From assembly GCA_016875715.1 (NCBI GenBank), contig VGOZ01000029.1, positions 1 to 35,385 of the forward strand: a DNA stretch of 35,385 nt, given 5' to 3'. The notes beneath the pieces are model-generated. The model had not been told where the DNA came from and ran no database searches. It saw only the letters and a list, made by a program, of their open reading frames with translations. Positions within the stretch are counted from its first letter, which is position 1. The number at the start of each line of letters is the position of its first letter. The position numbers were made by a program, and so were the translations under genes. Origin of the DNA: Chloroflexota bacterium (lineage in GTDB: Bacteria; Chloroflexota; UBA6077; FW602-bin22). Below are positions 1 through 7,745 of this stretch, piece by piece.

Positions 1-774
1 GATCTCGGTGCCATCGATGGTGAACCGATCGCGAATCCATCCGCTCCAATCTCCCGGAGCAAGGTCGGCAATCTCCCGCCGCCCGTCATCCAGGACACGG
101 CACCGGCCCTCGGCCACGCGGGCGACATACCGCTTCGGGACGCCGGCCTTCCCACGCTGCATCGAACCCTGACTGCGCGCCAGCGGGCGGACGATCAGGT
201 CCGCCTCGCGGGCGCCGTCGAGCGAAACGACGAACTGGACGGGATCGATCTCGCGGACGTTCTGCAGCGCGCTCGGGTCGAGCGTCTCAGGATCGCGATG
301 CCCTTCCAGGGCCCGGCTGGTCCATCGGCCGGCGACGAAGTGGTGATACCCGGCGATCTGATGGTGGTTGCTCACGCCCGGGCCCGTCCCCTCGACCTGA
401 ACGCCCCGCACGATCGTGGGCGGCCAGGACATTTCCTGCTTCACGAGAATCACGTCTCCGCCGCCGCGCTCGATCGCGTTCCAGAGGTACTCCGCGCGAC
501 AGAGGCGCGTGTTGATGCCCCAGTCACTCTCCGCGAGCGGATGCCCGGGCCGGTGGATATTGAAGTCCATCACCCGGTGCGTGCCCGGCCAGGCACCAGT
601 CCAGAGTGCGGTCCAACCCGGCGGCGTGAGGGTCGGAAAGACGCCGATCACCTCGCTCCAGGCTCCTTCACCCATCAGCCGGCTGATGTTCGGCAGGTGC
701 CTCTCGGCGGCGAGAATGCGGAGCAGTTCCATACTCGCTCCATCCATGCCCACCACGATCGCCCGTCGTCGCAT
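1..774 (-). CDS. Alkaline-phosphatase-superfamily phosphodiesterase/nucleotide pyrophosphatase, partial (C-terminus outside window)
   Basis: The first 258 residues are present and the frame runs open off the left edge. The N-terminus reads VVGMDGASMELL, followed by LPNISRLMGEGA and TLTPPGWTALWTGAWPGTH. This is the typical start of the type I phosphodiesterase/nucleotide pyrophosphatase family: Asp11 would bind a metal and a Thr of the FPTLTPP stretch would be the nucleophile. The product should hydrolyse a phosphate ester or diester, but the substrate cannot be told. I chose ATG 774 because GGGAGG lies 6 bases upstream (780-785). An in-frame ATG at 789 has no such site. No signal peptide is visible, so the part seen looks cytoplasmic. 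The second half of the metal site lies outside the window. Confidence 0.8.
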   Translation of the reverse strand, partial: MRRRAIVVGMDGASMELLRILAAERHLPNISRLMGEGAWSEVIGVFPTLTPPGWTALWTGAWPGTHRVMDFNIHRPGHPLAESDWGINTRLCRAEYLWNAIERGGGDVILVKQEMSWPPTIVRGVQVEGTGPGVSNHHQIAGYHHFVAGRWTSRALEGHRDPETLDPSALQNVREIDPVQFVVSLDGAREADLIVRPLARSQGSMQRGKAGVPKRYVARVAEGRCRVLDDGRREIADLAPGDWSGWIRDRFTIDGTEI

Positions 775-860
775 CGTTGCCTCCCGCATCGCCCGGAGGA
801 TAGGGAAAGCAGCGATCCGCGAAAGGATCGATCGGGCCGGCATCCGGTTCTGCTGGGCTG

Positions 861-1023
861 CCCTCACCCTCGCCCTCTCCCACCGCGGCGGGAGGGGGAT
901 GACCGCGCTCGTCAGTGATGGCGCCGGCCACTCGCCTGAGTCGTCCTGCCGACGGCGTCTGTCGGCAGGACGACGCTCGCCCGCGGCAGCGGGAGAGTGT
1001 GGAGCGCATCAGAGGGTGAGGGG
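861..1023. repeat. MITE-like nested inverted repeat
   Basis: The outer arms CCCTCACCCT (861-870) and AGGGTGAGGG (1013-1022) are exact inverted repeats. Inside them lies a perfect 14-base-pair hairpin, GTCGTCCTGCCGAC (940-953) and GTCGGCAGGACGAC (961-974), with a 7-base loop. The left part, CCCTCTCCC followed by a G-rich half, recurs at 7274-7311. No gene is visible in 775-1055, so this element fills most of that gap. A non-coding dispersed palindromic element is the best explanation. Confidence 0.6.
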
Positions 1024-1055
1024 CGATCCTGAAGCCACTAGACTCCGCCTCCCGC

Positions 1056-1835
1056 GTGGATCGCCGACGCCGCGTCACCGTCTCTCCTCCAGAGAATCCG
1101 CGGAGCGACTGGACCGTGTTCGCTCTGGCGGCCGGCGCCGTACTCGGCCTGAGCCTGCTCGTTTACCTCTACTTCTCTTCGAGCGCACCGTCCGTCGCTC
1201 CTGCAACTGCCACGCCCCGCGTGACAGTCCTTGTGGTCCAGTCGGTGAGTTCGCCGACCCCGTCGCCGCGACCGACGCCGGTCGTAACAGCGACGGGTGC
1301 ATCGCCGATCGAGATCGTGCAGACATTGGTGGCGCAGCAGGTCACGGTGACGGCGATCGCCGCGACCGCCGTGGCGGCGCATCAGCAGACGGAGACGGCC
1401 ACCGTAGGGCCGGGAGCAACCATCACCGCGGCTGCCGGCACCGCAGTCGCGACTCAGACGCTCCTCGCTCGCGAGTCGGTCACCGCCGTGTCCGCCGAGA
1501 CCGCCCGCGCGCGCGCCTCGGAAACGGCCGCGGCGACGGCAACGCACGCGGCGGGAACGGCCACCGCCTCGGTCCCCACTCCCACGCTCACGAGCGTCCC
1601 GCCGACGATCGCCCCGACCGCCGACCCCACCCAGGTCGCGGCCGCAACCGCAACCGCGATGTCCGGCGCAATCGAGACGGCCGTCGCCGCCACGCAGGTC
1701 GCGCAGACGACCGCGACCCACGTTGTGGCAGCCGGAACGGCGACGGCGCTGGCGCAGAGCATTGCCGCCATCCAGACGGCCTCGGCCGCGACGACCGCGA
1801 CCGCCGCGGCACGGACTCCGTACCCGACGCCATGA
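1056..1835 (+). CDS. Ala/Thr-rich single-pass membrane-anchored protein, unknown function
   Basis: 259 residues from a GTG start. An Arg-rich N-terminus (DRRRRV) is followed by one hydrophobic segment at about residues 20-41 (WTVFALAAGAVLGLSLLVYLYF). The rest is a long low-complexity tail of Ala, Thr, Val and Pro with recurring TATA, AATA and TPTP-like pieces and very few charged residues. This looks like an N-terminal signal anchor with an extended extracellular tail, possibly O-glycosylated or spacer-like. I recognise no domain. The TANACT-like box TAGACT ends 11 bases before the start and no Shine-Dalgarno site is visible. Strand choice rests on the anchor and on the other strands giving only Arg-rich translations. 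Function unknown. Confidence 0.6.
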   Translation: MDRRRRVTVSPPENPRSDWTVFALAAGAVLGLSLLVYLYFSSSAPSVAPATATPRVTVLVVQSVSSPTPSPRPTPVVTATGASPIEIVQTLVAQQVTVTAIAATAVAAHQQTETATVGPGATITAAAGTAVATQTLLARESVTAVSAETARARASETAAATATHAAGTATASVPTPTLTSVPPTIAPTADPTQVAAATATAMSGAIETAVAATQVAQTTATHVVAAGTATALAQSIAAIQTASAATTATAAARTPYPTP

Positions 1836-1859
1836 GGGGGCGCCCGGCCGCCCACTCCG

Positions 1860-1865
1860 TACAAT
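1860..1865 (+). promoter_or_regulatory. -10 box (TACAAT) of a probable leaderless transcript
   Basis: TACAAT ends 8 bases before ATG 1874 and no ribosome binding site lies between. Transcription would start at or next to the start codon of the nitroreductase gene. Confidence 0.45.
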
Positions 1866-1873
1866 CAACGCCC

Positions 1874-2416
1874 ATGGATGCGATGAAGAACCTCGTCACC
1901 GCCTACTCGACGCGGGAGTTCCTCGATCGGCCGATCGCCGAGGATACGTTGAAAGACATGCTGCGCGCGGCGCGCTGGTGCGGAAGCTCCCGCAATTCAC
2001 AGCCGTGGAACGTCATCGTGATCCGTGATCGGGCCACGCTGCGCGCGCTGGCCGAGATCATCCCCTACGGCAAGCACATGGCCAGCGCGCCGATGGGGAT
2101 CGCCTTCGCGATCGAGGGCGCCGGACGCGGACAGTCGCTCGACGCCGGGCGGATCTCTCAGAACGTGATGCTCGCCGCGAACGCTCACGGCGTGGGCACC
2201 TGCATCTCGACGATCGCGGACGACGAGCGCGATCGTCAGGCCTGCGCGCTGCTGGGCGTGCCCGATGGGTGGAGCGTGCGCTCGTTCCTGTCCATTGGCT
2301 ATCCGCGGCCTCGCACGCCGGAGGAGGCGGCGGCGGCGAAGGCGCGACCCAATCGCGGCCGGAAGCCGTACGCGCAGATCGTCTCGTACGAGCGGTTCGG
2401 GAAGCCGGCCCCGTAG
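1874..2416 (+). CDS. Nitroreductase-family FMN oxidoreductase
   Basis: 180 residues, typical of the short nitroreductase class. The N-terminus has the TREFLDRPI region (family: R.F....v), then ARWCGSSRNSQPW, the FMN-phosphate-binding stretch around residues 35-46. AGRISQNVMLAANAHGVGTC and the Gly-rich end of the flavin site follow. The family reduces nitro compounds, quinones or flavins with NAD(P)H, and the true substrate cannot be told. ATG 1874 is chosen because everything upstream in frame is low-complexity Arg/Asp-rich sequence antisense or parallel to the previous gene. No Shine-Dalgarno site is present, but a TACAAT box fits a leaderless message. The gene converges on the VOC gene with a 56-base gap. 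Confidence 0.88.
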   Translation: MDAMKNLVTAYSTREFLDRPIAEDTLKDMLRAARWCGSSRNSQPWNVIVIRDRATLRALAEIIPYGKHMASAPMGIAFAIEGAGRGQSLDAGRISQNVMLAANAHGVGTCISTIADDERDRQACALLGVPDGWSVRSFLSIGYPRPRTPEEAAAAKARPNRGRKPYAQIVSYERFGKPAP

Positions 2417-2472
2417 GTCCAGGCCAGGCCCGCGGCGAGCGAATCGCCCGGGCGCTGGATCGGTTGGCGGTC

Positions 2473-2835
2473 CTAACCGGCCACCTGGTACAGGTAGAGT
2501 GGGTTCCCGTCGGGGTCAGTGAAATGGGCCAGGCGGATACCGCCAACGGACGGTGGTGGCGAGTCGAGAGCGAGGCCCCGACCGCGCAGCGTGGCGATCG
2601 CGGCATCGAGGTCCGCGACAGCGAACCCGACCGAGAGGGCGCCGCGCGCGCGCGGAGTCGGAGACCCCGGATGGGTGGCGTGCAGGCCGATGTTCCATCC
2701 GCCGCCGGCGGCGATCGCCGTGAACCCGGAGCCGCCGCGATAGGCGACCGGCAGACCGAGCGTCTCGCTGTAGAACCCGATCGCGCGAGCCATATCCGAA
2801 ACGTAGACCGTGATCGTGCCGCGATCGACGTACAT
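2473..2835 (-). CDS. VOC-family (glyoxalase/bleomycin-resistance fold) protein
   Basis: 120 residues with two beta-alpha-beta-beta-beta modules: GTITVYVSDMARAIGFYSETLGL at the N-terminus, then ALSVGFAVADLDAAIATLRGRG and the end motif HFTDPDGNPLYLYQ. That last motif is a hallmark of the family. The position of the second metal-binding Glu in glyoxalase I is occupied by a non-acidic residue in YLYQV, so a metal-dependent glyoxalase role is doubtful. It may be a dioxygenase-like or ligand-binding VOC protein. ATG 2835 has no ribosome binding site but a TACACT box 9 bases upstream. Confidence 0.85.
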   Translation of the reverse strand: MYVDRGTITVYVSDMARAIGFYSETLGLPVAYRGGSGFTAIAAGGGWNIGLHATHPGSPTPRARGALSVGFAVADLDAAIATLRGRGLALDSPPPSVGGIRLAHFTDPDGNPLYLYQVAG

Positions 2836-2844
2836 CGCCCCGCG

Positions 2845-2850
2845 AGTGTA
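2845..2850 (-). promoter_or_regulatory. -10 box (TACACT) of a probable leaderless transcript
   Basis: On the minus strand TACACT is followed by 9 bases and then the ATG of the VOC gene. No Shine-Dalgarno sequence intervenes. Confidence 0.4.
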
Positions 2851-2901
2851 GGTCCGGCGACCCGGTAGACAGGGGATGCCAGCACCCAGGCCGGGTGCGG
2901 A

Positions 2902-4209
2902 CTACCGCGCCGCGATCGGGGGCTTCGCCCAGGTGAGCCACGCCGCCGACGCCACGAACAGATCGTCCGTGAGTAGGGCGATGTCGTCGAGGGAGAGGAC
3001 CGCCGCCGTAAGCGGATCGAGCGCGACAGCCTGGCGCGCCGCGTCGCGGTCCTGCTCTACCGCCGCCTTGACAGCCAGCTCCTGGACGGCGATGTTGCTC
3101 CGGTTCAGCGCCGCGAGTTGCGGCGGTAGGTTGCCGACGGCGCACGGGTGGATCCCACGGGCGTCGACTAGGCACGGCACCTCGACACACGCACCCTCCG
3201 GGAGGTTGGCGATGAGGCCGCGGTTGATGACGTTCCCGTTCACCCGCGCCGGGGTGTTTGTCTCGATCGCATGGAGCACGGTCGCGCAGTACTCGTCGGT
3301 ACGATCGGTCGGGATGGGGTCGAGCCCATCCACCTGGCGCTGCACCCCCTCGTAGTAGCTCTGCTGGCGCTGGACGTAGAGGTCGTAGTCGCGGCGCCAC
3401 GGGGGCGCGTACCGCTCGGCGAGGGTCTGGGTACGCCGGAAGTAGGGCACGTACTCCGACATGTGGCGCGTGGACTCGGTGACGAAGTAACCGAAATGGC
3501 GCATCACCTCGAAGCGCACGCGGTCCTTCTCGTAGATCGCGGGATCGGCCATCGCCTGAAAGAGCCGCGGACGGAGATCTTCATCGCCGCGGCGGAACTC
3601 GAGGAACCAGGCCATGTGGTTGATCCCCGCGACCCAGTACGACACCTCCGCGTACGGCACACCGATGTACCCAGCGAGCTGGCGCGACGTGCCCTGCACC
3701 GAGTGACAGAAGCCGATCACCTTGATGCGCGTGGCCTGGCCGATCGCCCAGCAGTTCACCGCCATGGGGTTGGAGTAGTTGATGAGCAGTGCGTTTGGGC
3801 AGAGCTCCTCCATGTCGCGGCAGATGTCGATGAGGACCGGGATGGTCCGCAGCGCTCGGAAGACGCCGCCGGGACCGAGCGTGTCACCGACCGCCTGGTC
3901 GACGCCGTAACGGTGGGGGATCTCGACATCGGGCCGCACCGCGTCCACGCCGCCGACCTGGATCGCGACGATGACGTAGTCGGCACCGTCGAGCGCCTTA
4001 CGCCGGTCAGTGGTCGTCTCAATTCGGGCAGGAAGGTTCCGTTCTCGCACCAGCCGCCGTGCCAGCGCCCCGATGGAGGTGAGGCGATCCGGATCGAGGT
4101 CCATGAGCCGTAACGTCGAGTCGGCCAGTTCTGGGTAGGAGAGGATGTCGGTCGTCAGTCGCTGGGCGAACACGACACTCCCGGCACCGATCATCGCGAT
4201 CGTCGGCAT
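2902..4209 (-). CDS. Glycoside hydrolase family 4, alpha-galactosidase-like
   Basis: 435 residues, normal for family 4. The N-terminus carries the NAD-binding loop IGAGSVVF (7-14). The middle has INYSNPM (143-149) and GFCHS with Cys168. AGINHMAW with His198 follows. Cys and His in these places bind the catalytic Mn2+ in family 4 enzymes, which cleave glycosides through an NAD-dependent oxidation-elimination route. The GFCHSVQG and INHMAW motifs are closest to the MelA/AglA alpha-glycosidase branch rather than the 6-phospho-beta-glucosidase branch, but the sugar is an inference. ATG 4209 has GGGAGG 4 bases upstream (4213-4218). The long in-frame extension upstream is antisense to the dipeptidase and rejected. 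The gene is divergent from that neighbour, with 105 bases between them. Confidence 0.88.
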   Translation of the reverse strand: MPTIAMIGAGSVVFAQRLTTDILSYPELADSTLRLMDLDPDRLTSIGALARRLVRERNLPARIETTTDRRKALDGADYVIVAIQVGGVDAVRPDVEIPHRYGVDQAVGDTLGPGGVFRALRTIPVLIDICRDMEELCPNALLINYSNPMAVNCWAIGQATRIKVIGFCHSVQGTSRQLAGYIGVPYAEVSYWVAGINHMAWFLEFRRGDEDLRPRLFQAMADPAIYEKDRVRFEVMRHFGYFVTESTRHMSEYVPYFRRTQTLAERYAPPWRRDYDLYVQRQQSYYEGVQRQVDGLDPIPTDRTDEYCATVLHAIETNTPARVNGNVINRGLIANLPEGACVEVPCLVDARGIHPCAVGNLPPQLAALNRSNIAVQELAVKAAVEQDRDAARQAVALDPLTAAVLSLDDIALLTDDLFVASAAWLTWAKPPIAAR

Positions 4210-4302
4210 CTGGCCTCCCGTGACCGCGGGTGGCGGCGCGGGCAGCGTACCACCGATCCGTTGCGCGGACGACCGGCCTGAGTCCCAGTCGCCGGGGCGA
4301 CC

Positions 4303-4308
4303 TACACT
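4303..4308 (+). promoter_or_regulatory. -10 box (TACACT) of a probable leaderless transcript
   Basis: TACACT lies 6 bases before GTG 4315, with no ribosome binding site. Confidence 0.5.
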
Positions 4309-4314
4309 GCGCCC

Positions 4315-5487
4315 GTGGAGTCGCCCCTCCTGACCCGCGCCCGTGCGCTGCACGCCGCCCAACCGGTCGTCGACACGCTGGCGCCGAACTGGGATGCCGA
4401 GATGTACCTGGCTCCGGGAATGGCTGATCTGGCGCGGAAGCTTCAGGCCGAGGGCGTCTCCCGTGCCCAGATCCAGGCCCGTCTCGGGGAGGAACTGGCC
4501 GCACGGATCGGCACCGACGCGGTGCTGCGCGAGGGGTACCTTGCCTACTGGGCGCGCGCGGGCGTGACGGCGGGGAGCACCAGCCTGCTCTTCTCCGGGC
4601 CGCCCTCCCGGGCCTGGGAGCAGGTCCAGCGGTCGATCGATCGATCGGAGCGGATCTTGGCCGGGTTCGATGGGGCAATCGTCCTGGCCCGATCCGCGGA
4701 CGACATCACGGCGGCCCATCGGCGCGGCCAGCGCACGATCGTCTTCAATTGCCAGAATGCCGACCCGATCGGCGACGACCTCGACCGGGTCGATGCTCTC
4801 TGGCAGCGCGGCGTGCGGATCGTCCAGGTGACCTACAACCTGCGCAATCTGTACGGCGATGGTTGCCTCGAGCGCCGGGATGGCGGTCTGAGTCGCTTCG
4901 GCGGTGCGCTGGTGGAGCGGCTCAACCGCTCGCGCATCGTCGTCGATGTCTCGCACAGTTCGGACCAGACCGGATACGACGCGATCGAGGCGTCGGATCG
5001 CCCCATCGCGATCACCCACGCCGCGGCCCGCGCGATCTCGGGCCACCCCCGCGCGAAGCCAGACGCGCTCCTGCGGCGGGTCGGCGAGACGGGCGGATTC
5101 GTCGGCGTCGTCGCGGTACCAGCGATCATCAGCCGAGACGGTCGCGGCGCGACCATCGATCTGATGATCGATCATCTGCTCCACGTGATGAACGTCGCAG
5201 GCGCGGCCGCGGTCGGCGTCGGCACCGACTGGGGGAAGCCGTACTACCAGGTGATGCGCTGGGAGTACGCGACGGTCGCCGAGGCGGTGCAGCGCGGCGG
5301 GTTCGACTGGGTGGGCTGGCTGCCCGAGCACCACTTCGACCCGAACGAACAGTGCGAGGGACTGGAGACGTGGGATCGCTGGCCGCATCTCACCGCGCGG
5401 ATGCTCGAACGAGGCATGGATGAGCGGTCGGTCATTGGGCTCATCGGCGGGAACTTCCTGCGCTTCTGGCGGGACACGACCGCGTAG
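4315..5487 (+). CDS. Membrane-dipeptidase (M19)-like amidohydrolase with altered metal site
   Basis: 390 residues, TIM-barrel dipeptidase family. Clear signatures are VVDVSHSSDQT with His214, AITHAAARAISGHPRAKPD with His235 and the HPR loop (243-246), and GVGTDWG near the C-terminal metal/acid region. The usual N-terminal HxD metal pair is not present: the equivalent stretch reads VVDTLAPNWD (18-27). The bridging Glu position appears to be Gln147 in FNCQNAD. Such a subfamily may bind one metal or act on a substrate other than dipeptides. The GTG start follows a TACACT box. The SDR gene follows after 42 bases, probably in the same transcript as the aldolase gene. Confidence 0.78.
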   Translation: MESPLLTRARALHAAQPVVDTLAPNWDAEMYLAPGMADLARKLQAEGVSRAQIQARLGEELAARIGTDAVLREGYLAYWARAGVTAGSTSLLFSGPPSRAWEQVQRSIDRSERILAGFDGAIVLARSADDITAAHRRGQRTIVFNCQNADPIGDDLDRVDALWQRGVRIVQVTYNLRNLYGDGCLERRDGGLSRFGGALVERLNRSRIVVDVSHSSDQTGYDAIEASDRPIAITHAAARAISGHPRAKPDALLRRVGETGGFVGVVAVPAIISRDGRGATIDLMIDHLLHVMNVAGAAAVGVGTDWGKPYYQVMRWEYATVAEAVQRGGFDWVGWLPEHHFDPNEQCEGLETWDRWPHLTARMLERGMDERSVIGLIGGNFLRFWRDTTA

Positions 5488-5529
5488 ACCGCACTGCGGA
5501 GGACCATCATCGCCACGGGGAGGTAGCAG

Positions 5530-6330
5530 CTGGAGTACCTGACCACGCTCTTCGGCCTGGCGGGACGTGTCGCGCTGGTTACGGGAGCCTCGGGCGGGAT
5601 TGGCAGCGCTCTCGCTACGGCGCTGGCCCGGGCTGGCGCACACGTCATCGCGAGTGGACGGGACCGGGCGCGCCTCGAACGCGCCGTCGACGCGATCGTG
5701 AGTGAGGGCCATCAGGCCGAACCACTCCTCGCCGACCTCACCGACATCGCCGCGTTGCCGCGCCACGTGGCGGCGATCGAGGCGCGTCACGGGCGACTCA
5801 ATATCCTCGTCAACTGCCTGGGCACAAACACACGCCAGCCGATCGCCGAAGTCACGCCGGAGACCTACGCGCGGATCATGCAGACGAACCTGACGTCGGT
5901 GTACTTCCTCAGCCAGGCAGTCGTGCCGCTCATGGCGCGTCACTCTGGCGGGCGCATCGTGCATATCGGCTCAGTGAATGCGGCGATCGGGCTGGAACAG
6001 GTCTCGGTCTACGGGCTCACCAAAGCGGCCCTCGTGCAGACCACAAAGGTGATGGCGATCGAGTGGGCGGCGCAGGGCATTCGCGTGAACTGCCTCTGCC
6101 CCGGATTCATCGAGACCGACCTGACGCGGGTGGGCCTCTGGGGCAACCCGCTGCGCCGGAAGTGGATCCTCGATCGACTCAGCGTGCGCCGTCCCGGCAG
6201 GCCGGAAGATCTCGTCGGGCTCTGCCTCTACCTCGCCTCACCCGCCGCCGAGTACACGACGGGCCAGGCGTTCTACGTCGACGGTGGCCTGCTTGCCGGC
6301 AGCCCGTGGGAACCGGCGGGCGAGGCATAG
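5530..6330 (+). CDS. Short-chain dehydrogenase/reductase, apparent CTG start
   Basis: 266 residues, a classical SDR. It has the cofactor loop VTGASGGIG (17-25), the VNCLGTN strand (NNAG equivalent), the catalytic IGS serine, YGLTK (YxxxK) and the PGFIETDLT tail. The C-terminal AEYTTGQAFYVDGG is typical of sugar-acid or 3-oxoacyl reductase-like members such as gluconate 5-dehydrogenase. No ATG, GTG or TTG in frame lies before the cofactor loop. A TAG at 5524-5526 closes the frame upstream, so the only plausible start is CTG 5530, which has GGGGAGG (5517-5523) 6 bases upstream. A later GTG at 5698 would delete the Rossmann N-terminus. It lies between the dipeptidase and aldolase genes, fitting sugar oxidation. 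Confidence 0.83.
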   Translation: MEYLTTLFGLAGRVALVTGASGGIGSALATALARAGAHVIASGRDRARLERAVDAIVSEGHQAEPLLADLTDIAALPRHVAAIEARHGRLNILVNCLGTNTRQPIAEVTPETYARIMQTNLTSVYFLSQAVVPLMARHSGGRIVHIGSVNAAIGLEQVSVYGLTKAALVQTTKVMAIEWAAQGIRVNCLCPGFIETDLTRVGLWGNPLRRKWILDRLSVRRPGRPEDLVGLCLYLASPAAEYTTGQAFYVDGGLLAGSPWEPAGEA

Positions 6331-6441
6331 GCACCGTCGCCGCCACCCGCGCCTTTGGCCCGGAGAGCGCGCGGATCGTGTACTGTGGGCCCCCCGGGAG
6401 ACACCGGGTACGCGAATCACCTTAGAGGGAGCAAGCACCAC

Positions 6442-7173
6442 ATGCCGGATCGGAAGAACCTGCGCGCGCGCATCGCCGCCGGTGAGGAGACCGTCGCGAT
6501 GCGCGCGGACATCGATTGGAGCAAGAGCCAGATCGCGGCGGCCTGGGCCAGTGGGAAGTACGACTTCATCTGGCTGGATGGGCAGCACTCGCCGTACAGC
6601 GACCAACTGCTCGTCGCGTTCACCGGCGCGGCAGAGGAACTCGGCATCCCCGTTCAGTTGCGCATCCCTCATACGCGCGAAGCGCACAAGGTTGGCCGCT
6701 TCTTCGACTTCGGGATCGCCGGTGCGCTCGTGCCCGAGGTGATGGAGCCGTCGACGGTGCAGGATGCGCTCGACTTCGCCTACTACGGTCCGCGCGGGCG
6801 GCGGAGTTGGGGGGGGCCGAACCGGCTGGGCGTGCGCAACCGGGCCGCGCCGGCATCCCGTCACGACTATGCGGCCTGGTGGAACGATACCGTCCTGCTG
6901 AGTATCCAGATCGAGTCGGTCGAGGCGGTCACCAATATCACGCGCCTGGCGCGCCCGGGAATCACCCACGTGACCTGGGGGCCGAACGACCTCGAGTTCT
7001 CCATCGAGGCGCACCCGGAGTTCCCGCTGCGGACGGTCGAGGCCTGTATGGCGAACGTCGCGAAGCAACTCGCCGGATCGGGCATCGGCAACGGCATGGG
7101 GACCACAACGACACCAACCGAGCGGCAGAAGTACCGCGACCTGGGCGTGACGATCTTCATGGCGCTGCCCTGA
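6442..7173 (+). CDS. HpcH/HpaI aldolase-family protein
   Basis: 243 residues with the family's core: YDFIWLDGQHSPYS (substrate-pocket WxDxxH), the metal/pyruvate-binding IQIESVEAVTNI with Glu, and THVTWGPNDLEFS (GxNDL). Members cleave or form 2-keto-3-deoxy acids with pyruvate and a divalent metal. Here it may act on a keto-deoxy sugar acid made by the enolase-type dehydratase at 16.2 kb, though they are not adjacent. ATG 6442 is preceded by GAGGGAG at 6425-6431, about 10 bases upstream. A TGTACTGT stretch near 6380 could hold the -10. A strong hairpin follows the stop codon. Confidence 0.85.
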   Translation: MPDRKNLRARIAAGEETVAMRADIDWSKSQIAAAWASGKYDFIWLDGQHSPYSDQLLVAFTGAAEELGIPVQLRIPHTREAHKVGRFFDFGIAGALVPEVMEPSTVQDALDFAYYGPRGRRSWGGPNRLGVRNRAAPASRHDYAAWWNDTVLLSIQIESVEAVTNITRLARPGITHVTWGPNDLEFSIEAHPEFPLRTVEACMANVAKQLAGSGIGNGMGTTTTPTERQKYRDLGVTIFMALP

Positions 7174-7190
7174 GCGATCGCGGTTCGGAC

Positions 7191-7217
7191 GCGCTGCCGG
7201 CACAGAGCCGGCAGCGC
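7191..7217 (+). terminator. Intrinsic-type hairpin after the aldolase gene
   Basis: A perfect 11-base-pair stem GCGCTGCCGGC (7191-7201) and GCCGGCAGCGC (7207-7217) with loop ACAGA begins 17 bases after the stop codon. No T-run follows, as is common in GC-rich bacteria. Confidence 0.65.
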
Positions 7218-7273
7218 TGTCCATGGGTTCGTCCATAGCAAGCCGCCGTCCATGGCCGATGCGTCGAAAGGAT

Positions 7274-7311
7274 CCTCACCCCGACCCTCTCCCGCCGCGA
7301 CGGGAGAGGGA
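7274..7311. repeat. Second copy of the CCCTCTCCC palindromic element
   Basis: CCCTCTCCCG (7285-7294) and CGGGAGAGGG (7301-7310) form a perfect 10-base-pair hairpin, preceded by CCTCACCCCGA. The block matches 862-899 at most positions, so the two are copies of one dispersed element. Confidence 0.6.
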
Positions 7312-7745
7312 GGCGCCAGGACTTTGCCGGCGCGATCCTCAGCTCAGCTTCAACCCGCGCTCTCCCTCAGCTGCGGGCGGAACTGTGCGGCGCGCCCCTC
7401 GTCACGGCGGAGAGGACCGAGGCCTCGGTGTGTGCGCGGACAACGGTGATCGGCACGCCATCCGACTACACTGCGCTGCTCGTCGGCAGCGAGGCGGGCG
7501 ATCGTCTGGCTTCGAGCGCCACGGACGGCCTGCGCTGCCGCGGTTGAGGCACCTCTCTAGACTGCCCTTGGAGGAGGGACTCTTGGCCCAAGGTGAAGCC
7601 CTCGGGGTGGCACTTGGCCACCTTAGCGGTGACGATCTGATCCTCGATCGGGCGCTCGAGGTAGAGGATCCAGATGAGCTCGACCACGTGTGGCGATCCG
7701 TTACATGTCGATGCTCCTTCTGTCCTGCTTGTCGGGACTTGGCAG
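7312..7745. other. Intergenic stretch without a convincing gene
   Basis: Short open frames exist on both strands, but none shows a recognisable domain or a good start. A 73-residue minus frame (7466-7687) with the segment LIWILYLERPIEDQIV is the least bad candidate and may be a remnant. I call nothing here. Confidence 0.5.

Noticed and set aside
4210-5964. In-frame upstream extension of the GH4 gene on the minus strand
   Set aside because: It is antisense to the dipeptidase and SDR genes. A good ribosome site supports ATG 4209.
7466-7687. 73-residue minus-strand frame with LIWILYLERPIEDQIV
   Set aside because: Some hydrophobic pattern, but no homologue recognised, no clear ribosome site and a disordered end. 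Possibly a remnant.
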